DNA of 64,000 nucleotides from positions 1-64,000 of the forward strand of contig NZ_JANINI010000014.1 of the NCBI RefSeq assembly GCF_024580145.1. Direction: 5' to 3'. The notes beneath the pieces are model-generated. The model was not told where the DNA came from and did no database searches. It was given only the letters and a program-made list of their open reading frames with translations. Numbering within the stretch: position 1 is the stretch's first letter; every line of letters starts with the position of its first letter. The position numbers and the translations under genes were made by a program. This DNA comes from Methyloversatilis sp. XJ19-49 (GTDB lineage Bacteria; Pseudomonadota; Gammaproteobacteria; Burkholderiales; Rhodocyclaceae). Of the stretch, positions 53,889 through 62,716 are shown in pieces.

Positions 53889-54488
53889 TCAGGCTCTGGG
53901 CGGCCGGATCGCGGATTTCGGGCGGAAGGCCTTCACCACGGAGTCGTCGGTTTCGATGTAGGGCCCGCCGATCAGATCGATGCAGTAGGGCACGGCGGCG
54001 AAGATGCCGGGTACGACCTGGGTGCCGTCTGCATCCTTCACGCCTTCCAGCGTTTCCCGGATCGATTTCGGCTGCCCGGGCAGGTTCAGGATGAGCGTGC
54101 TGCCGCGGATGGCGCCTGTCTGGCGCGACAGGATGGCGGTCGGCACGAAGCGCAGGCTGATCTGGCGCATCTGTTCGCCGAAGCCGGGCATCAGCTTGTG
54201 TGCCACCGCGGCGGTGGCATCCGGCGTCACGTCGCGCGGCGCCGGGCCGGTGCCGCCGGTGGTCAGCACCAGATCGCAGCCCGCGCTGTCGCACAGTTCG
54301 ATCAGCGTCGCCTCGATCACCGGCTGTTCGTCCGGAATCAGCCGGGTTTCGAAGGTGACCGGCGTCTTCAGCGCGGCGGACAGCCAGTCCTGCAGCGCCG
54401 GAATGCCCTGGTCCTGATAGACGCCGGACGAGGCGCGGTCGGACACCGACACCAGGCCCACGGTCAGCAGATCGTCATCCTTGCTCAT
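53889..54488 (-). CDS. mog: Molybdopterin adenylyltransferase (MogA/MoaB family)
   Basis: A 199-residue protein of the MogA/MoaB fold. TVGLVSVSDRASSGVYQDQG, LTTGGTGPAPRDVTPDA and GSTLILNLPGQPKSIRETLEG are the conserved blocks. It adenylates molybdopterin before metal insertion. SoxC in this window needs the molybdenum cofactor. The start at MSKDDDLL overlaps the end of darP by 14 bases. Confidence 0.93.
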   Translation of the reverse strand: MSKDDDLLTVGLVSVSDRASSGVYQDQGIPALQDWLSAALKTPVTFETRLIPDEQPVIEATLIELCDSAGCDLVLTTGGTGPAPRDVTPDATAAVAHKLMPGFGEQMRQISLRFVPTAILSRQTGAIRGSTLILNLPGQPKSIRETLEGVKDADGTQVVPGIFAAVPYCIDLIGGPYIETDDSVVKAFRPKSAIRPPRA

Positions 54489-55056
54489 CGTCATCTTCAT
54501 CCTCAGCGGTTTCGGTGGCGTCCGGCGTGCCGGCACGGTCGAGCTGGCGCAGCACGCGGAAGATTTCGCGGAACGCGCGCGGCGGCTTGTCCAGTTCGGT
54601 TTCGCGCAGCGCATTGCGGCGCAGCGTGCGCAGCTGGGTCAGATCGGCCTCCGGCCACTGCGCGGCGATGTCGCCCAGCACCTGTTCGTCGGCGATCAGC
54701 CGCTCGCGCATGCGTTCCAGCATCTGTTCGCGTGCGACCGCACGGGCGGATACGCCGCGTATGGCGTCCAGCGCCTCGACCAGCGGCGCGGTATCGATGG
54801 TGCGCATCACCTTGCCGACATACTGCATCTGGCGGCGCAGGCCCTCGCGGCTGCGCGTGCGGCGCGTTTCCTCGATCGCGCGGCGCAGGTTGTCCGGCAG
54901 GTCGATGCGCTTCAACTGCGTGTCCGACAGCGCGACCAGTTGTTCGCCGATGTCCTGCAGCGCATGCGAGTCGCGCTTCTTCTGACTCTTGCTCGGGCCG
55001 TCGTACTGCGGCGCGTCGTCGGGGTCTTCGTGGGTCGATATGGATTTCGGGCGCAT
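54475..55056 (-). CDS. darP: Ribosome-associated protein DarP (YjgA family)
   Basis: A 193-residue DUF615 protein that binds pre-50S ribosomal subunits and helps assembly. SKSQKKRDSHALQDIGEQLV and LRRQMQYVGKVMR are typical. The C-terminus is acidic (DATETAEDEDDDEQG). The start MRPKSIS is chosen because the frame upstream is low complexity. It converges with nothing and lies divergent from pmbA with 124 bases between starts. Confidence 0.92.
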   Translation of the reverse strand: MRPKSISTHEDPDDAPQYDGPSKSQKKRDSHALQDIGEQLVALSDTQLKRIDLPDNLRRAIEETRRTRSREGLRRQMQYVGKVMRTIDTAPLVEALDAIRGVSARAVAREQMLERMRERLIADEQVLGDIAAQWPEADLTQLRTLRRNALRETELDKPPRAFREIFRVLRQLDRAGTPDATETAEDEDDDEQG

Positions 55057-55180
55057 GGGGCGGGGCGAAGCGTGGCAAGCGGCTATTATTGCAGCTTTGC
55101 CGCAGCCCGCTCGTGCAACGCCATGGCGTGGTGCGCCGGCTGCGGATTCCCCACCGGATTTCACTGCGAGATAGGCCCCC

Positions 55181-56521
55181 ATGTCCCGACAGGGTTTCAG
55201 CTATACCGATGACAGCCTGCGCGACATTGCGCAGGATCTGCTGGACCACGCGCGCGCCGGCGGCGCCACCGCGGCCGAGGTCGACGTGTCCGAGGGCTTC
55301 GGCCAGTCGGTCACGGTGCGCCGTGGCGAGGTCGAAACGATCGAATACAACCGCGACAAGGGCATCGGCGTCACCGTCTATGTCGGCCAGCGCAAGGGTT
55401 ACGCCAGTTCGAGCGACTTTTCGCGCGACGCACTGCGCGCCTCGGTCGACGCGGCGCTGTCGATCGCCCGCTTCACCGCCGAAGACGACTGTGCCGGCCT
55501 GCCGGACAAATCCCTGCTGGCGACAGAATTCCGCGATCTCGACCTGTACCACCCGTGGGAGCTGCCGGTCGAACAGGCGATCGAAATCGCCAGACGCTGC
55601 GAGGACGCCGCCTTCGCCACCTCGCCGGACATCCGCAATTCGGAGGGCGGATCAGTGTCGGCCCAGCAGTCGCAGTTCATTTCGGCCAACAGCCTCGGCT
55701 TCATGGCGGGCTATTCGAGTTCGCGCCAGTACATCACCTGTTCGGTCATCGCGGGCGAGGGCGACGCCATGCAGCGCGAAGACTGGTACGCCAGCCAGCG
55801 CTCGGCAGCTGATCTGCCGTCACCCGAAGCCATCGGCCGCTATGCGGCGGAGCGCGCGCTGGCGCGGCTGGGCGCACGGCGCGTCAAGACCACGCGGGTG
55901 CCGGTGCTGTTCGAAGCGCCGCTGGCCATCGGCCTGATCGGCCATTTCGTGCAGGCGGCCAGCGGTGGTTCGCTGTACCGCAAGTCGTCCTTCCTGCTCG
56001 ACAGCCTGGGCAAGCAGATCTTCTCGCCGCTGATCAGCATCGCCGAACGGCCGCACCTGCCGCGCGCCATGGGTTCCGGCATGTTCGACGACGACGGCGT
56101 GGCGACACGGGACCGCGAAATCGTGCAGGACGGCGTGCTGAACGGCTACTTCCTGAGCACCTATTCGGCGCGCAAGCTGGGCATGCAGACCACCGGCAAT
56201 GCCGGTGGCTCGCACAATCTGATCGTGCGGCCGGGCACGCGCAGCCTGGTCGACATGATCGGCTCGATCAAGCGCGGCCTGCTGGTGACCGAATTGCTGG
56301 GTCACGGCGTCAATTACGTGACCGGCGACTATTCGCGCGGCGCCGCCGGCTACTGGATCGAAAATGGCCAGATCGCCTATCCGGTGCAGGAAATCACCAT
56401 CGCCGGCAATCTGCGCGACATGTACATGGGCATCAAGGAAGTGGGTGCCGACACGCTGGTGCGCGGTTCGAAACAGTGCGGCTCGATCCTGATCGACCGC
56501 ATGAGGGTAGCCGGCGCGTGA
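55181..56521 (+). CDS. pmbA: Metalloprotease PmbA/TldE
   Basis: A 446-residue TldE/PmbA protein. The family region LPRAMGSGMFDDDGVATRDRE and the C-terminal FIENGQIAYPVQEITIAGNL-like segment are present (here YWIENGQIAYPVQEITIAG). With TldD it degrades unfolded peptides and processes peptide antibiotics such as microcin; tldD is not in the window. Its stop overlaps the GTG start of the TRAP protein (GTGA). Confidence 0.95.
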   Translation: MSRQGFSYTDDSLRDIAQDLLDHARAGGATAAEVDVSEGFGQSVTVRRGEVETIEYNRDKGIGVTVYVGQRKGYASSSDFSRDALRASVDAALSIARFTAEDDCAGLPDKSLLATEFRDLDLYHPWELPVEQAIEIARRCEDAAFATSPDIRNSEGGSVSAQQSQFISANSLGFMAGYSSSRQYITCSVIAGEGDAMQREDWYASQRSAADLPSPEAIGRYAAERALARLGARRVKTTRVPVLFEAPLAIGLIGHFVQAASGGSLYRKSSFLLDSLGKQIFSPLISIAERPHLPRAMGSGMFDDDGVATRDREIVQDGVLNGYFLSTYSARKLGMQTTGNAGGSHNLIVRPGTRSLVDMIGSIKRGLLVTELLGHGVNYVTGDYSRGAAGYWIENGQIAYPVQEITIAGNLRDMYMGIKEVGADTLVRGSKQCGSILIDRMRVAGA

Positions 56522-57600
56522 GCGCTCGCGGGCGGCGCACCTTCCTGCAGGCGGCGCCCGCCGCGCTGTTGGCCGCGCCCGCCGCGGTGAGTGCGCAGCC
56601 GGCGATCCGCTGGCGGCTGGCGTCGAGCTTTCCGAAAGGGCTCGATGCGCTGTTTCCCGCTGCCGAAAAGGTGGCGCAGCAGGTCAGTGCCGCGACCGGC
56701 GGCCGCTTCCAGATCCAGGTGTTCGCCGCCAATGAACTGGTGCCGCCGTTCGGCGTGCTCGACGCGGTGCGCGGAGGCACGGTCGAATGCGGTCACTCCG
56801 CTTCCTACTACTACATCGGCAAGGACCCGACCTTCGCCTTCGACTGTGCGATGCCGTTCGGCCTGAACAGCCGGCAGCAGACAGCGTGGCTGCTCGATGG
56901 AGGAGGCATGGCCCTGATGCGCGAGCTGTTCGCCGGTTACAACATCGTCAATTTCCCGTGCGGCAACACCGGTGCGCAGATGGGCGGCTGGTTCCGGCGC
57001 GAAATCCGCACCGTCGCCGATCTGAAGGGATTGAAGATGCGCGTGGGCGGGCTGGCCGGTCAGGTCGTGAGCCGGCTGGGCGTGGTGCCGCAGCAGATTC
57101 CGGGCTCCGATGTCTATCCGGCGCTGGAAAAGGGCGCCATCGACGCCGCCGAATGGGTCGGGCCGTATGACGACCTGAAGCTGGGCTTCTACAAGGTCGC
57201 GCCTTATTACTACTACCCAGGCTGGGCCGAAGCAGGGCCGCAGTTGAGCATCTATGTGAATCGGCAGGCATACGAAGCCTTGCCGGAAGAGTACCGGCAC
57301 ATTCTCGAAGCCGCCTGCGCGGCCGCGCATGTCGGCATGCAGGCGCGCTACGACGCGCGCAACCCGGCGGCGATGAAGAAGCTGATCGCCGGCGGGGCGC
57401 AGCTGCGCATGTTCTCGCGCGACATCCTGCTCGCCTGTCAGAAGGAGTCGTTCGCGCTGTACCGCGAACTTGCTGCGGCAAACCCCGAGTTCCGCAAGGT
57501 GTTCGAACCGTGGAACCGCTTTCGCTCCGAACAGCACCTCTGGACGCGGATATCGGAGAACAGCCTCGATGCATTCGTCGGCCGGCATCCGGTCGAATAG
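56518..57600 (+). CDS. TRAP transporter substrate-binding protein (DctP family), orphan
   Basis: A 360-residue periplasmic binding protein with a twin-arginine signal (RGRRTFLQAAPAALL). It begins with a GTG inside the pmbA stop. Conserved DctP features include WRLASSFPKGLDALF, RTVADLKGLKMRVGG and AAEWVGPYDDLKLGFYKVA, as in the alpha-keto acid subfamily. Genes for the DctQ/DctM membrane proteins are missing on either side, so the transporter partner lies elsewhere or the protein is used differently. Coupling to pmbA is unusual. Confidence 0.88.
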   Translation: MSARGRRTFLQAAPAALLAAPAAVSAQPAIRWRLASSFPKGLDALFPAAEKVAQQVSAATGGRFQIQVFAANELVPPFGVLDAVRGGTVECGHSASYYYIGKDPTFAFDCAMPFGLNSRQQTAWLLDGGGMALMRELFAGYNIVNFPCGNTGAQMGGWFRREIRTVADLKGLKMRVGGLAGQVVSRLGVVPQQIPGSDVYPALEKGAIDAAEWVGPYDDLKLGFYKVAPYYYYPGWAEAGPQLSIYVNRQAYEALPEEYRHILEAACAAAHVGMQARYDARNPAAMKKLIAGGAQLRMFSRDILLACQKESFALYRELAAANPEFRKVFEPWNRFRSEQHLWTRISENSLDAFVGRHPVE

Positions 57601-57658
57601 CCCGCAGCGCGCCGCGCCGCCGGACACTCCAACGAGCTGAGCGACCGCGCGCACCGCA

Positions 57659-59236
57659 ATGCTGTTCAACTCCTACGAATTCATCCTGGCCTTCCTGCCG
57701 GTCGTGCTGATCGTGTTCTACCTGCTCGGGTCGCGCGGCTGGATGGAGGCGGCCATCGTGTGGCTGGTGGCGGCATCGCTGTTCTTCTACGGCTGGTGGA
57801 ATCCGCTCTATCTGGGTCTGCTGTGCGCATCGCTGGCGGCGAACTTCTGGCTCGGCCGAAAGCTGGTGCCCGATGCGCCGCAGCCGGGCGGGCGCAAGGC
57901 CTGGCTCGTCGCCGGCCTGCTGCTGAACCTCGGATTGCTCGCCTATTACAAGTACGCGAACTTCTTCGTCGATTCGCTCGGCAAGGTGACCGGGTTCGAC
58001 GGGTCGATCGGCGCCATCGTGCTGCCGCTGGCCATTTCCTTCTACACATTCCAGCAGATCGCCTATCTGGTCGATGCCTATCGCGGTGACACGCGCGAAT
58101 ACAGCTTCAGTCACTACTGCCTTTTCGTGACCTTCTTTCCGCAACTCATCGCCGGTCCCATCGTGCATCACCGGGAAGTGCTGCCGCAGTTCGCCCGGCC
58201 CGGGGCGTTCCGGCTCGATCACCTGAAACTGGCCATGGGCCTGACGCTGTTCGCGATCGGACTGTTCAAGAAGGTGGTGCTGGGCGACGGTATGGCGGTT
58301 TATGCCTCGCCCGCGTTCGCAGCCGCGGCGAGCGGCACGACCCTGAGCTTCTTCGAAGCCTGGCTGGGCACGCTGGCCTACACGCTGCAGCTCTATTTCG
58401 ACTTTTCCGGCTATTCCGACATGGCGTGCGGCCTGGCGCTCATGTTCGGCATCCGGCTGCCGGCGAATTTCCACAGCCCGTACAAGGCGGTCAACATCAT
58501 CGATTTCTGGCGGCGCTGGCACATCACGCTGTCGCGCTTCCTGCGCGACTACCTCTATGTTCCGCTGGGCGGCAACCGGCACGGGCCATGGCGCCGCCAT
58601 GTCAATCTGATGATCACCATGCTGCTCGGCGGCCTGTGGCACGGCGCCGGCTGGACCTTCGTGCTGTGGGGTGGGCTGCACGGCGCCTATCTGGTCATCA
58701 ACCACCTGTGGCATGCGCTGCTGCGCCGCTGCGGGCTCGCTCCGGGTGCCGGCGGCTGGCCGGCACGATGCGCCGCCGGCCTGCTCACCTTTGTCGCGGT
58801 GATCGTGGCCTGGGTGCCGTTCCGTGCGGCGAACATCGATACCGCGTGCTCCGTGCTGTCATCGATGGCGGGATTGAACGGCATCGGACTGCCGTCCGGA
58901 CTCGCCGCGACGATCCGGGCCGGTGCACCGTGGGCGGCGGATCTGCTCAGGCTGAACTTCGACGGCAGCTTTCCGAACAATCTGGTGTTCTGGGCCGAAG
59001 GCTTGCCTTGGATGGGTCTGCTGCTGGTCATCGTGTTCGCCGCGCCCAACAGCAACCAGTTGCTGCGTCGCCATCATCCCGTGCTTTTGCCCGAACACCT
59101 GTCGCTGGAACGCGGCGCTCTGCGTTTTCCGGTCTGGGCGCCGGGGCCGGCGAGCGTGCTGGTCACGTCGATCGCGCTGGTGTGGAGCCTGACCTGGATG
59201 ACCCGGGTCAGCGAATTCCTGTACTTCCAGTTCTGA
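57659..59236 (+). CDS. MBOAT-family membrane O-acyltransferase (AlgI-like)
   Basis: A 525-residue polytopic protein with ten or more membrane segments. It matches AlgI-type MBOAT proteins: the region YKYANFFVDSLG, the block ISFYTFQQIAYLVDAYRGD, HFPQLIAGPIVHHREV-like residues, WRRWHITLSRFLRDYLYVPLGG and the active-site His in LGGLWHGAGWTF. Such proteins move acetyl groups across the membrane to polysaccharides. It is followed after 7 bases by the SGNH-like gene, which would complete the acetylation pair. No polysaccharide synthase lies next to it. Confidence 0.92.
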   Translation: MLFNSYEFILAFLPVVLIVFYLLGSRGWMEAAIVWLVAASLFFYGWWNPLYLGLLCASLAANFWLGRKLVPDAPQPGGRKAWLVAGLLLNLGLLAYYKYANFFVDSLGKVTGFDGSIGAIVLPLAISFYTFQQIAYLVDAYRGDTREYSFSHYCLFVTFFPQLIAGPIVHHREVLPQFARPGAFRLDHLKLAMGLTLFAIGLFKKVVLGDGMAVYASPAFAAAASGTTLSFFEAWLGTLAYTLQLYFDFSGYSDMACGLALMFGIRLPANFHSPYKAVNIIDFWRRWHITLSRFLRDYLYVPLGGNRHGPWRRHVNLMITMLLGGLWHGAGWTFVLWGGLHGAYLVINHLWHALLRRCGLAPGAGGWPARCAAGLLTFVAVIVAWVPFRAANIDTACSVLSSMAGLNGIGLPSGLAATIRAGAPWAADLLRLNFDGSFPNNLVFWAEGLPWMGLLLVIVFAAPNSNQLLRRHHPVLLPEHLSLERGALRFPVWAPGPASVLVTSIALVWSLTWMTRVSEFLYFQF

Positions 59237-59243
59237 CCGGGCG

Positions 59244-60317
59244 ATGAGCGCGCGCACCTACAACATCGTGCTGCTCGGGCTGCTCGCCTGCTTTCTCGCC
59301 GTGGTCATCCATCTGGTCGTGACGCAGGAACCGGTGAGCGGCGACCTGACGCGGGTCGGCGGGCTGGCCGAGCACGATTTCGGCTGGCGGGGACAGAAGG
59401 CCCGCTTCGATCCGGAACTGGTGCGCTACCGCAAGCCGGGCCAGCCGGTCGCGAGCGCCCAGGTGCTGGTCATTGGTGACTCGTTTTCGCATCAGTCCGG
59501 GCATGGCTTCGGCTGGCAGAACCACTTCATCGCACGCACCGGCCTGGATCTGCTCGTCTATCACCTGCGCGGACAGCCGGCCGACAAGTTGCTGTCCGAT
59601 CCGGCAATCCGCCGCCATCCACCGAAACTGGTGATCTACCAGAGCGCCGAATTGAGCCTGCCGGATCACCTGCCGCGCTATCCGGGAGACTGCACGCTGC
59701 CGGAACAGAGGCGCTGGGCACCGCTTCCCGTTCATCCGGTGCCGTATCGCTCGAAAGTGTACGAGCGGCGTACGACCTGGGGCGGCGAAATGAAGCCGCG
59801 CATCGACCAGGCGATGCACGTGATCAAGCTGAACGGTTTCTGGAACACGAGCCCGGCGCGCATCCGCCTGCTGCCGCTGACAAGGGGTGATCTGTTCAGC
59901 AGCCGCGACCCGACGCTGCTGGTCTACGGCTACGACGTGCCGGCCGACGACTGGCGTTCGCTTGAGATCGAGAAGATGGCATGCGGGTTGCGCAATCTGA
60001 AGACCTTCGTCGAGCGGGAACTGGGCGCGCCCTTCGTCGTGCTGTACGCGCCGGGCAAGCTGTCCGCCTATTCCGGGTACGTCGCCGGCGCCCGGCCGAG
60101 CTTTGCCGGCTTCATTCCCGCGCTGATCGAACGAAGCGGCATTGCGGCACCGGAGGTGCGCGATCGCCTGATGCAGGCGAGCGCGGCCGGCAGCCGCGAC
60201 GTGTACCTTCCCAACGACTCGCACTGGGGCGAAACCGGGCACCGTATCGCCGCCGACGCGCTGTACGATTTCCTGCGCTCCACCGGACTGATCCGGGCGG
60301 ACGCCGCGGCACCCTGA
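59244..60317 (+). CDS. Membrane-anchored SGNH/AlgX-like acetyltransferase
   Basis: A 357-residue protein with an N-terminal membrane helix (IVLLGLLACFLAVVIHLVV) and a periplasmic SGNH domain. The nucleophile is in LVIGDSFSHQ, and the Asp-His pair is in NDSHWGETGH. This matches AlgJ/AlgX proteins that put acetyl groups from an MBOAT partner onto an exopolysaccharide. The substrate is unknown. Confidence 0.85.
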   Translation: MSARTYNIVLLGLLACFLAVVIHLVVTQEPVSGDLTRVGGLAEHDFGWRGQKARFDPELVRYRKPGQPVASAQVLVIGDSFSHQSGHGFGWQNHFIARTGLDLLVYHLRGQPADKLLSDPAIRRHPPKLVIYQSAELSLPDHLPRYPGDCTLPEQRRWAPLPVHPVPYRSKVYERRTTWGGEMKPRIDQAMHVIKLNGFWNTSPARIRLLPLTRGDLFSSRDPTLLVYGYDVPADDWRSLEIEKMACGLRNLKTFVERELGAPFVVLYAPGKLSAYSGYVAGARPSFAGFIPALIERSGIAAPEVRDRLMQASAAGSRDVYLPNDSHWGETGHRIAADALYDFLRSTGLIRADAAAP

Positions 60318-60355
60318 TCCGGTTCCGTCCGCGGATGGCAGGCCGGAAATCTGCG

Positions 60356-60377
60356 CGCGCGGCTGCCTGGCCGCGCG
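60356..60377. terminator. Possible hairpin terminator after the SGNH gene
   Basis: CGCGCGGC (60356-60363) and its complement (60370-60377) flank a 6-base loop, 38 bases after the SGNH gene stop. Only a weak T-run (ATGCTTTC) follows, so termination would be weak or rho-assisted. It could also affect the convergent PEP-CTERM gene. Confidence 0.4.
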
Positions 60378-60510
60378 ATGCTTTCAGAGCGCCTGCTGCA
60401 CGCCGGCGCCCGGTTGCTCAAGTTGACGCGACATCACGCTTGCCCGCCGGAACGAGTCGTTCGCGCTGCTCCGCTGACTTGCCGCGTGCTGCCCGGGCAT
60501 GCAGAAGGTG

Positions 60511-61131
60511 TCAGCCCTGACGAAGAGCGCGTCGCGCAAGCAGGGCCACCGCTGCAAGGCCTGCACCGAACAGGGCAGGCAGACCGGGTTCGGGTACCGG
60601 TGCCGACGGCGCGCCGGCGAAACCGATCTCGCGGATTTCAACGCGGCCCGACACACCGAGAATCACCATGTCGACACGGCTCACCTGCTTGAAGGCCGAT
60701 GCAAAGGTGTATTCATTGGCGGCGAACTTCGATATGGCCGAAAGCGTGCCAGAACTGCCGACGGAGGCCTCCGCGGCATCGAAGAAGTCGAGGCGGAAGC
60801 TGCGCACACCCTCGTTGAAGATGTTGATGTCGTTCCAGAGGTAGAAGGCGTCGATGTCGAAGGCACCGGCAAGATCCAGCGAGAGGGTGCCGAGCGAGCC
60901 GGTGCGCCCTGCGAATCCATTGAAGGGGGGGCCGTCGGCGATGATGCCGTCCGCAAGTTCGGCTACCAGCCAGACCGGCTTGCCGCAGGTGCCGACCTCG
61001 CAACCCGGAATCGAGGTCGATGGCGTGATGTCCGCGAAATCGATGGCGGCGATGCCCGCGTGCGCGAAACCCGCAGTCATCAGTGCGATGCAGCTCAGTG
61101 CAGTGCGCACGTGGGAGAGGATTTTTTTCAT
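60511..61131 (-). CDS. PEP-CTERM sorting domain protein (2)
   Basis: A 206-residue exported protein with a signal peptide (ends TAGFAHA) and a C-terminal sorting signal: VPEPGLPALFGAGLAAVALLA followed by RRALRQG. The mature part is Gly/Ser/Asp-rich with two Cys (SIPGCEVGTCGKP) that may pair. It is convergent with the acetylation pair, and both PEP-CTERM proteins in the window could be matrix components. The start has no strong ribosome-binding site. Confidence 0.88.
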   Translation of the reverse strand: MKKILSHVRTALSCIALMTAGFAHAGIAAIDFADITPSTSIPGCEVGTCGKPVWLVAELADGIIADGPPFNGFAGRTGSLGTLSLDLAGAFDIDAFYLWNDINIFNEGVRSFRLDFFDAAEASVGSSGTLSAISKFAANEYTFASAFKQVSRVDMVILGVSGRVEIREIGFAGAPSAPVPEPGLPALFGAGLAAVALLARRALRQG

Positions 61132-61317
61132 TGTTTTACGTCCGTGTAGGGGATGTGCAGCCAGCCGTCGTCAGACGCAAATACGGTGCCAGAAAGGGTT
61201 GTGCGAAATCCCCCTTTTTATTCAAGGTCTTGGAAGCGTCGGCGCGCGTTGCCCGGCCGGTGTGTAAATTCTGTCGACAGGTTTTCCGGTGCGCCCGCCG
61301 TGCATTCCGTCGCCCGG

Positions 61318-61356
61318 AAAAAAACACGGGGGCCGCAGTTCTGCGGCGCCTCGTGT
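61318..61356 (-). terminator. Intrinsic terminator of metK
   Basis: On the minus strand, an ACACG arm and GCCGCAG arm fold back onto CTGCGGC and CCGTGT, closed by an AA loop, and seven or more T residues follow. It begins about 27 bases after the metK stop. Confidence 0.8.
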
Positions 61357-61382
61357 TCGGGATACGCCCGGTTCAGCCTTGC

Positions 61383-62546
61383 TTACAGCCCGGCGTCAGC
61401 CCGCAGCGCAGCCGCCTTGTCTATGGCTTCCCACGTGAATTCCGGCTCGTCGCGGCCGAAGTGGCCGTAGGCGGCGGTCTTCTGGTAGATCGGACGCAGC
61501 AGGTCGAGCATCTGCACGATGCCTTTCGGGCGCAGGTCGAAGTGGCGCTTCACAAGTTCGGTCAGCTTTTCGTTCGAAATCTTGCCGGTGCCGAAGGTGT
61601 CGACCATGATCGAAGTTGGCTGGGCGACGCCGATGGCGTAGCTCACCTGCACCAGCGCCTTGGAGGCGAGGCCAGCGGCGACGATGTTCTTCGCCACGTA
61701 GCGCGCGGCGTAGGCGGCCGAGCGGTCGACCTTGGAGGGGTCCTTGCCGGAGAATGCGCCGCCGCCGTGCGGTGCAGCACCGCCGTAGGTGTCGACGATG
61801 ATCTTGCGGCCGGTCAGACCGCAGTCGCCTTGCGGGCCGCCGACGACGAAGCGGCCGGTCGGATTCACCAGATACTTGATTTCACCCTTGACCAGTTCCG
61901 GCGGCAGGACCGGCTTGATCACGTCTTCGATCACCGCTTCGCGGATCGCTTCGAGCGACATGTCGGGAGCGTGCTGCGTGGACAGCACCACCGTGTCGAT
62001 GCGCTCGGGCTTGCCGTCGACGTAGCGGATGGTGACCTGGCTCTTTGCGTCCGGACGCAGCCAGGGCAGACGACCGTCCTTGCGCAGATGGGCCTGGCGC
62101 TCGACCAGGCGGTGCGACAGATGGATCGCCATCGGCATCAGCACCGGCGTTTCGTCGCAGGCGTAGCCGAACATCAGCCCCTGGTCGCCGGCGCCCTGGT
62201 TCAGGTAGTCGTCGCTGGCGCGATCAACGCCCTGCGCGATGTCCGGGCTCTGCTTGTCGTAGGCCACCAGCACGGCGCAGCCCTTGTAGTCGATGCCGTA
62301 TTCGGTGTTGTCGTAGCCGATGCGCTTGAGCGTGTCGCGCGTGACGTGGATGTAATCGACGTTGGCCGTCGTGGTGATTTCGCCCGCGAGCACGACTAGC
62401 CCGGTATTGCACAGCGTTTCCGCGGCCACACGGGCGGTCGGGTCCTGCGCGAGGATGGCGTCGAGGATGGCGTCGGACACCTGGTCGGACACCTTGTCCG
62501 GGTGGCCTTCTGAAACCGATTCCGACGTGAATAGATAATCTGACAT
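61383..62546 (-). CDS. metK: S-adenosylmethionine synthetase
   Basis: A 387-residue enzyme that makes S-adenosylmethionine from methionine and [19 protein letters not shown] contains the ATP-binding His, [12 protein letters not shown] is the second signature, and [16 protein letters not shown] the third. The start at MSDYLFTSE has AAGGAG nine bases upstream. Its leader can pair with that site (separate entry). SAM is needed by the methyltransferase genes nearby. Confidence 0.98.
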   Translation of the reverse strand: MSDYLFTSESVSEGHPDKVSDQVSDAILDAILAQDPTARVAAETLCNTGLVVLAGEITTTANVDYIHVTRDTLKRIGYDNTEYGIDYKGCAVLVAYDKQSPDIAQGVDRASDDYLNQGAGDQGLMFGYACDETPVLMPMAIHLSHRLVERQAHLRKDGRLPWLRPDAKSQVTIRYVDGKPERIDTVVLSTQHAPDMSLEAIREAVIEDVIKPVLPPELVKGEIKYLVNPTGRFVVGGPQGDCGLTGRKIIVDTYGGAAPHGGGAFSGKDPSKVDRSAAYAARYVAKNIVAAGLASKALVQVSYAIGVAQPTSIMVDTFGTGKISNEKLTELVKRHFDLRPKGIVQMLDLLRPIYQKTAAYGHFGRDEPEFTWEAIDKAAALRADAGL

Positions 62547-62640
62547 GCGCCTGCTCCTTGTAATCATCCCTGTGCTGGTTCGTCGAACCAGCCCCGGGAA
62601 GCGAGCAGGCGACGCTTTAGCAGTATTTTTAATCCGCCCT
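62547..62640 (-). promoter_or_regulatory. metK: metK leader with Shine-Dalgarno-sequestering pairing
   Basis: The ribosome-binding site region at 62548-62556 is an exact complement of 62603-62611 (nine bases). A second hairpin, GCTGGTTC/GAACCAGC (62574-62592), nests inside. If the long helix forms, the AGGAG of metK is partly paired. This resembles a translation-control leader; no named riboswitch class could be assigned with confidence. Confidence 0.5.
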
Positions 62641-62716
62641 GCAAGTTGTCTCGTTTAACTCGGCGGAAGCATTAGTCTACCGCGTCCTGTCGTTCCCGTG
62701 CGCCACGCATTTCTCG

